A DNA stretch of 64,000 nt from an uncultured Pelagibacteraceae bacterium (GCA_902580505.1 CACHLB010000004.1:1-64000), one strand, 5' to 3'; shown: positions 31,472 to 40,989, counted from the first letter of the stretch. Numbers and translations: made by a program. The notes: a model not told the origin generated them from the letters alone.

Positions 31472-32616
31472 TGAAAAAATCAAAAAGATCAGATGTTGAT
31501 CCATTTATAGTAATGGATGTAATGGAATCTGCTAGAATTGCAGAGGAAAAAGGTAAAGATATAATTCATATGGAGGTAGGGCAGCCAGGAACACCCGCAC
31601 CTAAGATTGCTAAAGATTATATTACTAATGAGATAAACAAAAACAATCTAGGTTACACAGTATCGCTAGGTCTACCTGATCTAAGAACAAAAATTTCAAA
31701 GTTATATGGAGATTGGTACAATTTAGATTTAAATCCAAATAGAATAGTAGTTACAACAGGGTCTTCCGGAGCCTTTATATTATCGTTTTCGGCATTGTTT
31801 GATAGTGGAGACAGAGTTGGAATTGGATCTCCAAGTTATCCTAGCTATAGACAAATACTAAAATCACTAAGTTTGGAAACTGTAGATATTCAAACTAAAC
31901 TTCAAAATAGATTTCAACCTGTTCCAGAAGATATTACAAATAATAATTTAAATGGAATTCTTGTTGCATCGCCTGCAAATCCAACTGGTTCTATGCTGGA
32001 TAAACAATCTTTAGAGAATTTAATTAATACTGCAAATGAAAACAATGTAAGCTTTATTAGTGATGAGATTTATCACGGAATACAATATGAAAATAATCCA
32101 ACTTCAGCTTTAGAGATTACAGATAATTGCTATGTAATTAATTCTTTTTCAAAATACTTTTCTATGACTGGTTGGCGAATAGGATGGATGGTTGTACCAG
32201 AAGATCATGTCAGACAAGTAGAAAGACTCTCGCAAAATTTATTTGTCTGTCCTCCACACGCAAGTCAAGTTACAGCTCTTGCTTCATTGGATGCAAATGA
32301 AGAGTTACAATCAAATGTAGAAGTATATAAAAAAAATAGAGAGATACTATTAGAGGAATTACCTAAGGCAGGATTAAAAAAGTTTTCACCACCTGATGGA
32401 GCTTTTTACATTTATGTTGATATATCTGAATATTCAAATGATAGCTTAGCTTTTTGTAAAAAAGTTTTAGATGAAGCAAATGTTGCAATAACACCAGGAA
32501 TTGATTTTGATCAAAAAAGAGGAAATTCTACTATACGATTCTCATACGCAAGAAGCACAAAAGATATAATAGAAGGTGCTAAGAGAATTAAAGATTTTAT
32601 GTCTAAAAATTATTAA
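31468..32616 (+). CDS. class I/II PLP aminotransferase
   Basis: ASPANPTGSML, ISDEIYHGIQY, NSFSKYFSMTGWRIGW. Confidence 0.93.
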   Translation: MMKKSKRSDVDPFIVMDVMESARIAEEKGKDIIHMEVGQPGTPAPKIAKDYITNEINKNNLGYTVSLGLPDLRTKISKLYGDWYNLDLNPNRIVVTTGSSGAFILSFSALFDSGDRVGIGSPSYPSYRQILKSLSLETVDIQTKLQNRFQPVPEDITNNNLNGILVASPANPTGSMLDKQSLENLINTANENNVSFISDEIYHGIQYENNPTSALEITDNCYVINSFSKYFSMTGWRIGWMVVPEDHVRQVERLSQNLFVCPPHASQVTALASLDANEELQSNVEVYKKNREILLEELPKAGLKKFSPPDGAFYIYVDISEYSNDSLAFCKKVLDEANVAITPGIDFDQKRGNSTIRFSYARSTKDIIEGAKRIKDFMSKNY

Positions 32617-32662
32617 AAGGGGTCAGCTCAATTGGTTATTACCAAAAGAGCTCCCCTTTTTT
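32614..32662 (+). terminator. Long terminator hairpin
   Basis: AAAAGGGG-tc-AGCTC-aa-TTGGT-TATT-ACCAA-aa-GAGCT-CCCCTTTTTT. Confidence 0.88.
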
Positions 32663-32960
32663 ATGCCATTTTGGCCAAATCCATCAAATGGATTTAGTTT
32701 GTGTTATTTTTAATATGTGATATCTCACCAGCTAAGTGTCAGGTGGCGTTATTCTAAGCATTTGCACCTCCTTCACTTATAAAAATAAGTTTTAGGTAGG
32801 TTGTATTCAACAAATTTATTTCTATTTTTTATAAATATATTATTTGAATACAACCTGTCTCTTTAGTAGATTCTCGATATCGAAATAATCAAAATATTCC
32901 CAAACTCTTAAATGAAACTTATGTCACAGAGACAGACAATAAATATATTTGTAATTAAAA
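32663..32960 (+). ncRNA. Candidate structured RNA / complex leader of unknown class
   Basis: Successive inverted repeats: AAATCCAT/ATGGATTT, GTGA/TCAC, CACC/GGTG, ACTTAT/ATAAGT, AGGTTGTATTCAA/TTGAATACAACCT, CTGTCTCT/AGAGACAG. Confidence 0.45.
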
Positions 32961-32964
32961 TCTC

Positions 32965-33156
32965 ATGAAAACGATATTTGTTATTGGATCAAAAAAACAT
33001 ACTCTAAAATACACAAGAAAAATGCCTGAGGGTGAAGTTAAGAAAATGAAATCTTTTGTTACAAACAAAGGGCAAAAACTTGAAAAAACTTCAAAATTTA
33101 AAATTTTAAAAGTATCAGACGACAAAACTTCAAGAACTTTCAAAATCAGTCTTTAA
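32965..33156 (+). CDS. small basic hypothetical protein
   Basis: 63 aa MKTIFVIGSKKHTLKYTRKMPEGEVKKMKSFV...; upstream of phr in same orientation. Confidence 0.6.
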   Translation: MKTIFVIGSKKHTLKYTRKMPEGEVKKMKSFVTNKGQKLEKTSKFKILKVSDDKTSRTFKISL

Positions 33157-33165
33157 TTATTTAAA

Positions 33166-34623
33166 ATGAACAAAATCGTATGGTTCAGGAACGATCTACG
33201 TGTATCTAATAATGATGCATTTAACGAAGCTGCAAAATCAGGAAAGATTTTACCAATTTACATATTTGATAAAGAGTATCACAAATTACCAACATCAAGC
33301 TCATTCCATTTAGATTTTTTAAAATCATCATTAGATGATTTATCAAAAACACTAAGTGAAAAATATAATGCTAAACTCAATATATATTATGGAGATACAT
33401 TAGAAATTTTAAGACACTTAACTGATGAATTTAAAATAAATGAGGTTTATTCAAATATAATATTCAAGAACATGTATATAACTAACTTAGATAAAGAAGT
33501 TAGTTTTTTATTTAAAGAAAAAAATATTAATTGGAAAATATCAAATCAATTTGGCGTTCAACTAAATCATAGAATAAGAAATAAATGGTCATATAATTGG
33601 AATAAATTCATAGATAGTGAAAGCATTAATTCAAATTTAAATTGTGAGTTCATTTCTGATAATTATGAAGAGGATTTATCAAAAATAGAAACAAATAATT
33701 TAGAAAATGGCAAAATTCAAATTGGTGGAAGACAAAAAGCAATTCAACTTTTAGATTCTTTCCTTAATGATAGATCAGAAAACTATCAAAAAGAAATGTC
33801 TTCACCAATAACAGGAGAAACTTCATGTTCTAGATTAAGTCCACATATTGCATTTGGAAATATTTCTATTAAAGAAATTTTTAAAAAAACTAATGATAAG
33901 TTAAAATCCAATTTATCTTTTTCAAAAAAGAAATCCTTAATTGCTTTTAAAAGTCGCTTAGCCTGGCACTGTCATTTTATTCAAAAGTTATATGATGAAC
34001 CAGAAATTGAATTTAGAAATATGAACAGCGCTTACAATGGAATAAGAGAAAATGATTTTAATGAAGATTATCATTTAGCATGGAAAAAGGGAACTACTGG
34101 TTATCCTTTTGTTGATGCTTGCATGAGGTACCTCAGAACTAATGGATGGATTAATTTTAGAATGAGAGCAATGTTAGTTTCATTTGCGTCTTATCAATTA
34201 TGGCTTGATTGGAAAAAAACATCAAAACATTTAGCAAAATTATTTACAGATTATGAGCCAGGTATTCATTATTCACAGTTTCAAATGCAATCAGGAACAA
34301 CAGGAATAAATTCAATAAGAATTTACAATCCAATTAAACAATCAATTGATCAAGATCCTACAGGAGAATTTATTAAAAAATGGGTTCCAGAATTAAAAAA
34401 CGTTCCAGGAAAATTAGTTCATGAACCATGGAAATTAACATTCATTGAACAAAAGGGAATAGATTTAAAAATTGGTAAAGATTATCCTTCACCAGTAGTT
34501 GATAATAAAATATCAACAAAAATTGCGAAAGAAAAAATCTGGAATGTTAAGAAAACAACAGAAGCAAAAATTATTTCAGCTGAAGTATTAAATAAACACG
34601 CGAGCTTATCTCAAAGAAGATAA
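33166..34623 (+). CDS. phrB: deoxyribodipyrimidine photolyase / cryptochrome family
   Basis: VWFRNDLRVSNNDAF, TGYPFVDACMRYLRTNGWINFRMRAMLVSFASY. Confidence 0.95.
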   Translation: MNKIVWFRNDLRVSNNDAFNEAAKSGKILPIYIFDKEYHKLPTSSSFHLDFLKSSLDDLSKTLSEKYNAKLNIYYGDTLEILRHLTDEFKINEVYSNIIFKNMYITNLDKEVSFLFKEKNINWKISNQFGVQLNHRIRNKWSYNWNKFIDSESINSNLNCEFISDNYEEDLSKIETNNLENGKIQIGGRQKAIQLLDSFLNDRSENYQKEMSSPITGETSCSRLSPHIAFGNISIKEIFKKTNDKLKSNLSFSKKKSLIAFKSRLAWHCHFIQKLYDEPEIEFRNMNSAYNGIRENDFNEDYHLAWKKGTTGYPFVDACMRYLRTNGWINFRMRAMLVSFASYQLWLDWKKTSKHLAKLFTDYEPGIHYSQFQMQSGTTGINSIRIYNPIKQSIDQDPTGEFIKKWVPELKNVPGKLVHEPWKLTFIEQKGIDLKIGKDYPSPVVDNKISTKIAKEKIWNVKKTTEAKIISAEVLNKHASLSQRR

Positions 34624-34625
34624 TT

Positions 34626-34763
34626 TTAATTACCGTAAGGTATTCCAACTAACTTTCCATTTTCATTATAAAAATAAAAAAAGTTCGGGTTTATTACTTT
34701 TGGCTTTTTTGAAAGCGTTTTAGATTTGTTTGTTGATTTATTTTTTTTTAATTTACGTTTCAC
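34626..34763 (-). CDS. small basic hypothetical protein (45 aa, GTG start), not in ORF track
   Basis: VKRKLKKNKSTNKSKTLSKKPKVINPNFFYFYNENGKLVGIPYGN*; stop 2 nt from phr stop, convergent. Confidence 0.4.
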   Translation of the reverse strand: MKRKLKKNKSTNKSKTLSKKPKVINPNFFYFYNENGKLVGIPYGN

Positions 34764-34874
34764 AACAAATAAATACTAAAAAAAATTAAGTAAACTATTG
34801 ATAACTTTTCAACCCAGATATGCATTTATTCTTAATCAATAAATTCAAATTAAGTATATCTATTCATTTACCTT

Positions 34875-37466
34875 ATGAAATTATCTGAATTATTTCAGCA
34901 AAATGGCTTTGATTTAGGAAGTCTAAAAGAATCTTTTGGACTAATAGATGGAATATCAGAGCACATAATAGCTGCAAGTGATGAAGTTTTAGCAAAGCAG
35001 CATCAAATTTCAGAAAACATTTATTTTTTAATTAAAGGCAAAGCTACATTTACCAAGTATTTTGAAACTAAATCTATAACCTTTGCAAAAATAACAAAGC
35101 CTGCAACACCATTAGGTATATCTGGACTTAATCAACCCAATAGATTTATGGGTGAAATATTTATTGAAGGTGGAACAGAATATATCTCGATAAAACTAGA
35201 TGATTTAAGAGATTTACAACAAAAAAATAGTAAACTTATATCAACATTATACTCAGCAATTTCTTTTTTTTCTTTCCAACTGCTTGTCTCTTCAAGAAAT
35301 TTAAACACTTTGTATAAAGATGATGAAATACAAATTTCTCCAGGCATCCCATCAGAAAAAAGTATTACAAATATACATAGAATTAAATCTGCTACTTTTT
35401 TTTCAACACTTACTGATAATGACTTAGAAAAGTTTATTAAATTAGGTAATATTAAGATGTATTCATCAAATCAATATATAGTTAAAGAGGGAGACGTTTC
35501 TAAAGGTTTAAAGATATTATTAAGTGGTAAAGTTGATGGCTTATTCCACAACTTTATTAATGGAAAAATAAGAAGAAATTTTAGAACTCTAACTAGAGCT
35601 GGTATTGCGCTAACTTTATCTTCAGGGAAAGGAGATTTTTTTAATCCATACACAATTAAATCTACTAGGGATACAAAAGTTTTACATATTTCTAACGAAG
35701 CACTTGAAAATCTGATTATTTCTGACCCAGAATTATCAATAAAGATTTTCAAAAGACAATTGTGGCAGTTAGGACGTTTTCAACAAAGTGCAACTGGTCT
35801 GACAAAATATTCAGCGGAAAACGAATTAGAATTTGTTAATTTATTATTGAAAGATAATACTGCAAGAATACCTGCTAGTTCTAAGTTATATAGTATTCCA
35901 CATTTATTGAAGAGTACTCATACTTACGCAATGGCATTTGATGTGGTTTACGAACTACTTATTAAAGGAAATGAAATAGAAAAATCATTATCTAGTTTAA
36001 TAAAAGATACTTTAAATAATTTAGAAAGAGAGTCTCGTTTCCACAGCCAATTAAATATTATTTATAATAGAGTTTCAAATTCTTCTAGTAATTCAGATAA
36101 AACAAAATTAAGAGAGTTAACCAATTCAAATTTCACCAAAGCTTTTGATAATGTTAAATATGTAATTAAGGGTTGGGAAAATTTGCCAGATGAACCAACA
36201 AATATTTTTTTCTACAATCACTTAGCAGCTATAGATGATAATCAGCTTGCAAATGGGCATTCGTTTTCAATCGACAGTCATTTCATCAGTTCAAAAATTT
36301 TATATCCAAAATATAACGATGGAGGCCAACGTATCGTTAGAACAAGTCGGAACACAGAATTTTGGAGATATAATTACTATGAAAATTTAGATTACATTTT
36401 TGTTCATACCCCAGAGTCTGATAAGTTGGACGAAAGCGAAGAGGAAAAGAAATTAAGAAAACAAAAGCTTTTTGACGAAGCTCAAAAGGTATTTAATCAA
36501 AAACAACCGATTGTAATTGCCCCCGAAGGAACATCAGAAACAGAAGATAATAAAACAATAACATCTCCAGGACCATTTAAAGCTGGAGCATTTAATCTTG
36601 CATTTAAACTGAATCCTAAACCAAAACTAATTCCAATTGCCCTTGCTAATTTTGATTATCCAGTTTCTAAAACAATATATTCAGCAGTTATTAAGGAGCC
36701 AATAACTATAAGTGATCATGTCAAAGATCCAGAAAATCAAGAGGAAATGAAAAGCTTCTTAGATAATTATAGAACCAAATTTAGATCTTATGTAGAAGAA
36801 GCAATTGATTTGGCTAAAAATGTTCAAGACAACATAGAAAAAATAGAAAATTTGAAAACTAATGTAAATTTAGTCAGTCCAGTTGAGGAAGAGTTTGAGC
36901 TCGACGTTAGAGAATTAGAACATAATTCTTTTCAACAGACGAAAACAAATAACAGTGTTGCCCTGTATGGAAGTTCGACTTTTAAAATGTGGGATAATGC
37001 TAAAAACGATTTATCAATAAATAATCTTTATAATTTAGGCTTTGGGGGTTCAACTTTAGTATCTTGTAGAAGATATTTTGATAGACTGGTTGCTCCTTTA
37101 AACCCATCTAATCTTTTCTTTTATGCTGGAGATAATGATATTGGTTATGGAATGGATAGTGATGAATTGTTAAAAGAATTTTTATTATTTTCTAATCAAG
37201 TTGAAGAAAAACTACCAAGAGCGAAATGTTTTTTTATTTCAATTAAGCCTAGTCCTTTTAGAAGGGATCTTATGACAACAATTTTAGATGCTAATTCAAA
37301 GATAAAAAAACACTTAACCAATTTAAAAATGTGGGATTACGTTGATATTACAACACCCATGATAAATGCAGGTTATGATAAGTTTTACGATGAAGATCCA
37401 TTACATATGAACGAACTTGGATACAGTTTATTAAGTAAGCTTGTAAGAGACAAAATTTATAATTAA
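34875..37466 (+). CDS. multidomain protein: cNMP-binding-like region(s) + PlsC-like acyltransferase + SGNH hydrolase
   Basis: YSSNQYIVKEGDVSKGLKILLSGKVDG (cNMP-like); NHLAAIDD (HX4D) and APEGTSE (acyltransferase); YGSSTF, GFGGSTL, AGDNDIG, DPLHMN (SGNH blocks). Confidence 0.8.
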   Translation: MKLSELFQQNGFDLGSLKESFGLIDGISEHIIAASDEVLAKQHQISENIYFLIKGKATFTKYFETKSITFAKITKPATPLGISGLNQPNRFMGEIFIEGGTEYISIKLDDLRDLQQKNSKLISTLYSAISFFSFQLLVSSRNLNTLYKDDEIQISPGIPSEKSITNIHRIKSATFFSTLTDNDLEKFIKLGNIKMYSSNQYIVKEGDVSKGLKILLSGKVDGLFHNFINGKIRRNFRTLTRAGIALTLSSGKGDFFNPYTIKSTRDTKVLHISNEALENLIISDPELSIKIFKRQLWQLGRFQQSATGLTKYSAENELEFVNLLLKDNTARIPASSKLYSIPHLLKSTHTYAMAFDVVYELLIKGNEIEKSLSSLIKDTLNNLERESRFHSQLNIIYNRVSNSSSNSDKTKLRELTNSNFTKAFDNVKYVIKGWENLPDEPTNIFFYNHLAAIDDNQLANGHSFSIDSHFISSKILYPKYNDGGQRIVRTSRNTEFWRYNYYENLDYIFVHTPESDKLDESEEEKKLRKQKLFDEAQKVFNQKQPIVIAPEGTSETEDNKTITSPGPFKAGAFNLAFKLNPKPKLIPIALANFDYPVSKTIYSAVIKEPITISDHVKDPENQEEMKSFLDNYRTKFRSYVEEAIDLAKNVQDNIEKIENLKTNVNLVSPVEEEFELDVRELEHNSFQQTKTNNSVALYGSSTFKMWDNAKNDLSINNLYNLGFGGSTLVSCRRYFDRLVAPLNPSNLFFYAGDNDIGYGMDSDELLKEFLLFSNQVEEKLPRAKCFFISIKPSPFRRDLMTTILDANSKIKKHLTNLKMWDYVDITTPMINAGYDKFYDEDPLHMNELGYSLLSKLVRDKIYN

Positions 37467-37475
37467 TATTTTTTA

Positions 37476-38024
37476 ATGAATTTTAAAAAATATCTATGGA
37501 AATGTAGATTGTTAGTCCTCAATACGCCTAATTACAGTCATCCAGAATATAAAAGATCAAAAGAATTGTATCAAAAAGAAATTAAAGGCTTTCACAAAAG
37601 GTATATAAAATTAGTTACGAAATTAGATAAATCAAAAAAATTTAAAGTTACTTTAATTGGTTTTGATGGCAAAATAAAAATTGAGTTAGATAAAATATAT
37701 ACAAAAAAAATCTTTGAAATAGTCGATAAAATGCCAATGAATAAACTAATCAAAGATAAAAAATTTAAACCATTAAATCTTTCTTTATTTTCAGATTATA
37801 AACCAGAGACAACCTTAAATGGCTTAGGTTTTAAAGATAAGGAGAAAGCATTATTTACTGTTTCAGCTATAAAAAAAAGACCAATAAAATATCAAGTAAA
37901 TGTTATTGCAACTATGTTAGGTAGAGCTAAAAATCATCCAAATAAAACAAAAGACATGAATGATGCAATAATTGTATTTAACAAATGGATGGAAAATTAT
38001 AAGAAAAATAAAAAAAATGATTGA
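37476..38024 (+). CDS. DUF4174-like N-terminal region plus small C-terminal conserved-looking domain
   Basis: LWKCRLLVLNTPN...KVTLIGFDGKIK; C-term GFKDKEKALFTVSAIKKRPIKYQVNVIATMLGRAKNHPNKTKDMNDA. Confidence 0.5.
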   Translation: MNFKKYLWKCRLLVLNTPNYSHPEYKRSKELYQKEIKGFHKRYIKLVTKLDKSKKFKVTLIGFDGKIKIELDKIYTKKIFEIVDKMPMNKLIKDKKFKPLNLSLFSDYKPETTLNGLGFKDKEKALFTVSAIKKRPIKYQVNVIATMLGRAKNHPNKTKDMNDAIIVFNKWMENYKKNKKND

Positions 38025-38214
38025 ATTCTTATTTAAAGTATCCTTGTTAATTCTTGGTTTAATAGTTATTAGATTTGGCATAATCCAGATTAGAAAGTAC
38101 AAAAAGGGAGAAATTAGATCAAAGAATAATATTTTTAGTCAAATTTCTTTTTTAATTTTCTTTGCTGCAATTATAGGGTTAGTTATTTATTCAATTCTAG
38201 GTTTACTTGAGTAA
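38017..38214 (+). CDS. small two-TM protein
   Basis: MIEFLFKVSLLILGLIVIRFGIIQIRKYKKGEIRSKNNIFSQISFLIFFAAIIGLVIYSILGLLE. Confidence 0.55.
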   Translation: MIEFLFKVSLLILGLIVIRFGIIQIRKYKKGEIRSKNNIFSQISFLIFFAAIIGLVIYSILGLLE

Positions 38215-38264
38215 GCTAATTTATCTCATATTATAATTTTTATATTCTAATAAAGAGCTTGAGT

Positions 38265-39692
38265 ATGAAAAAAATTATCTTCATTTTTCTCAGTATTTTA
38301 TCGGTATTTAATTATGCAAACGCTAAAGATTTTTTCCTAAATATAGCTGATCAAATAGCAGAAAATGAGTTTCGATTGAGTTATGGAGTTTCAGTTACCG
38401 ATGTAAACAAGGATAATAAATATGATTTTGTGGTAACTGGCTTTGGTTTTAAAAATCTAGCTCTTTCTTATAAAGATGGAAAATTAATAAATATAGTAAA
38501 TGAAAAAATATTTACAGATGAAGAAAGAAGAACAATTGGTGTCGCTGCATGTGATATCGATCAAGATGGCTATGAGGAAATATATTTTTTAAATACTGAT
38601 ACATATAGCGGATCAAAAATTTATTCTGATCGACTAATAGATTTAAATAACGATAAATTCGAGGATTTATTTGAAAAAGAAATCAATCAAAGTGAATTAA
38701 ACTTAACAGCTGGAAGGTCAGTAGTTTGTGTAGATAGAAATGGTGATGGTGCATATGGTATTTATGTAGCTAATTATGGAGGTCCTACTCGATTTTATGA
38801 ATTAATTAGAGATCGGATAAAAGACCAAGCTAAATTATTATCGATCGATAAAATTACTGGTGGTAGAGCTATTGTATCAGGACACATTCTTTCAGATAGA
38901 TCTGATATTTTTGCAGCAAATGAAAGAGGAGACAATTTTTTATACTATAATTCAAAAGGCTCTTTCCAAGATGTAGCTAAAGAGTATGCAGTTCAAGATA
39001 GATTTGAAAATGGTAGAGGCACAGCTTTAAGTGATCTTTTATATAGAGGACGATTAGATATTTTATCTTCAAATTGGGATGGAATGCATAGAGCATATGT
39101 TTTAGATGGTGATAAATTTAAAGATATATCAACATCTCCATACAACGATCCAACAAAAATAAGAACAGTTATTTCAGCTGATTTTGATAATGATGGATAT
39201 GATGAAATTTTCATGAATAATATTGGAGAACCGAATAAACTTTTCAAAGTTTTAGAGGGTGGAGTATTTAAAGAAATTAAAATGGAAAATGGTTTAGAGA
39301 CCGTTGGACTTGGAACTGGAGCAGCTGTTGCAGATGTTGATGGCGATGGAATTTTAGAATTATTAGTTTCACATGGAGAGTCAGGGTTTCAACCGTTAAC
39401 TTTATATAAAGCAGACATTAAAAACTTTAATTATCTACGTATTAAACCACTTAATCAGTATGGTGCTCCAGCAAGAGGTGCAACAGTAACAATGAAATCT
39501 AATAAAAGAATTCATTCAAAAACAATAGATGCAGGTTCAGGATATCTCTGTCAGATGGAACCCGTTGCTCATTATGGAATAAGACAAGGTGAAAAAGATT
39601 TTAAAGTTGAAATTAAATGGACTGATGGATCAATAGAAACATTTGATATTGATGAATTAAATAAAACTTACGAATTTAGACAAAAACTATAG
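38265..39692 (+). CDS. secreted FG-GAP/VCBS-repeat protein with ASPIC/UnbV-like C-terminus
   Basis: Signal peptide; DVNKDNKYDFVV, DIDQDGYEEIYF, DFDNDGYDEIFM repeats; GAPARGATVTMKSNKRI...VEIKWTDGSIETFD. Confidence 0.8.
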   Translation: MKKIIFIFLSILSVFNYANAKDFFLNIADQIAENEFRLSYGVSVTDVNKDNKYDFVVTGFGFKNLALSYKDGKLINIVNEKIFTDEERRTIGVAACDIDQDGYEEIYFLNTDTYSGSKIYSDRLIDLNNDKFEDLFEKEINQSELNLTAGRSVVCVDRNGDGAYGIYVANYGGPTRFYELIRDRIKDQAKLLSIDKITGGRAIVSGHILSDRSDIFAANERGDNFLYYNSKGSFQDVAKEYAVQDRFENGRGTALSDLLYRGRLDILSSNWDGMHRAYVLDGDKFKDISTSPYNDPTKIRTVISADFDNDGYDEIFMNNIGEPNKLFKVLEGGVFKEIKMENGLETVGLGTGAAVADVDGDGILELLVSHGESGFQPLTLYKADIKNFNYLRIKPLNQYGAPARGATVTMKSNKRIHSKTIDAGSGYLCQMEPVAHYGIRQGEKDFKVEIKWTDGSIETFDIDELNKTYEFRQKL

Positions 39693-39750
39693 GACAATAC
39701 TACTCATTATATAGTGTTGAAAAATTATAAAGCTTTTATATATCAAGCTT

Positions 39751-39894
39751 ATGACTATTTGTTCTTTATCATTATTAGCATTATTTGTTTCAGGAATTGT
39801 AATGTATCTTTTTAGAGAACCATCTGAGGAAGAATTAAAAAAATTCAATAGTAAAACTCAAGACCGAAGTAACTGGTCAAATATGGGTTTTTAA
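39751..39894 (+). CDS. small single-TM protein (47 aa), not in ORF track
   Basis: MTICSLSLLALFVSGIVMYLFREPSEEELKKFNSKTQDRSNWSNMGF*. Confidence 0.45.
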   Translation: MTICSLSLLALFVSGIVMYLFREPSEEELKKFNSKTQDRSNWSNMGF

Positions 39895-39905
39895 ATCATT
39901 TATTA

Positions 39906-40607
39906 ATGCATAGTATTAAAAATATACTTAGTCTTGTTATATTTGTTATTTTTTTTTCAATTCCAATAAATTCAGCAAATTCTCAAGAAAAAAACTATTA
40001 TCAAGATATCGTTAATGATTGGAATAAAATTTTCCCAGACAGAAATAGAAATGCTGCAGGTCCTAAATTTTTTAAATACATAATTGATAAAGATATCTCG
40101 TATGAAGATTTTGTAGAATATAATAAATTATATTGTGCAGTATCAGGTTCTTTAATAAGTCCAAATGCAGTACCAGAATATGTTTATTTGAGTGAAAATA
40201 ATACAGGTAAGAAGATATGTGGTGAATATTATAGATGCTGTATTCCATGCTCCTGTGATTTAATGAAATATTCAAAAACAACTAAGATGAAACACAAATT
40301 TAAAGGCATAGAAAAAGAATTTTATGTTTTTACAATTGAAAATCCTTGCGGGAAAACAGATTTTCCTGAAAGGGTAAACAAAAAATATTTTTGTAATGGC
40401 AATGATTTAGATACGAAACAAGTTTCTGTAATAGATGGAAAATTAGTTATTGGTCTATTACACAAAGCCAAAACCTGTACTCAATATAATGTTAATGCCA
40501 TAGACAGGCACCAAGTGACAGGCAGATATTGCACTCTTAGAAATAACACTCCATTAGATCAGCTTCAGTCAGGCATGGGAGATATATTCATTAAACTTGC
40601 AAGATAA
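39906..40607 (+). CDS. secreted Cys-rich hypothetical protein
   Basis: Signal peptide; KKICGEYYRCCIPCSCDLMKY cluster plus further Cys. Confidence 0.7.
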   Translation: MHSIKNILSLVIFVIFFSIPINSANSQEKNYYQDIVNDWNKIFPDRNRNAAGPKFFKYIIDKDISYEDFVEYNKLYCAVSGSLISPNAVPEYVYLSENNTGKKICGEYYRCCIPCSCDLMKYSKTTKMKHKFKGIEKEFYVFTIENPCGKTDFPERVNKKYFCNGNDLDTKQVSVIDGKLVIGLLHKAKTCTQYNVNAIDRHQVTGRYCTLRNNTPLDQLQSGMGDIFIKLAR

Positions 40608-40631
40608 CACCAAGATTATATATTCATCAAA

Positions 40632-40901
40632 ATGGTATTGTATAACGAAAAAATTAAACACCTTAGTTGTTCAGATTTAAGGGTATTTTTGAAAAGATTG
40701 GTTAAAGATAAGATAGAAAAAGAGTGGACCGAGGACTTCATTGATAATATGAACCTCGTAATAATCCCAAGAATGACAATAAAAAGACGTTACGAGAACA
40801 AGGGCATAGATATGTCAAGACTGATTGATAATCCTACCTACTATCAGCATGTAAAAAAGAGTGTCGACTCTAGAGGCAATCTTGAATTTAAAGATCGATA
40901 A
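40632..40901 (+). CDS. hypothetical protein
   Basis: 89-aa ORF in operon orientation. Confidence 0.5.
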   Translation: MVLYNEKIKHLSCSDLRVFLKRLVKDKIEKEWTEDFIDNMNLVIIPRMTIKRRYENKGIDMSRLIDNPTYYQHVKKSVDSRGNLEFKDR

Positions 40902-40989
40902 TTTTTTTCCGATACGCCAATTTAATCCCTAGCACTGCATTCATATTTTCTATAAGCTGTTTTAAAAAAAACAAACTTAAGAGGGAAAT

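Noticed and set aside
32615-32660. GGGGTCAGCTCAATTGGTTA resembles the 5' half of a tRNA (acceptor plus D-arm)
   Set aside because: No anticodon or T-arm follows; the sequence folds completely as a terminator hairpin AGCTC-aa-TTGGT/ACCAA-aa-GAGCT with a T-run.
32663-32960. Could be the split tmRNA typical of alphaproteobacteria
   Set aside because: I found no tag-peptide reading frame ending in a plausible ALAA-like stop and no T-arm motif; left as unknown structured RNA.
32955-33143. 62-aa minus-strand ORF antisense to 32965-33156
   Set aside because: Only one strand is likely coding; the plus-strand product is more protein-like and co-oriented with photolyase.
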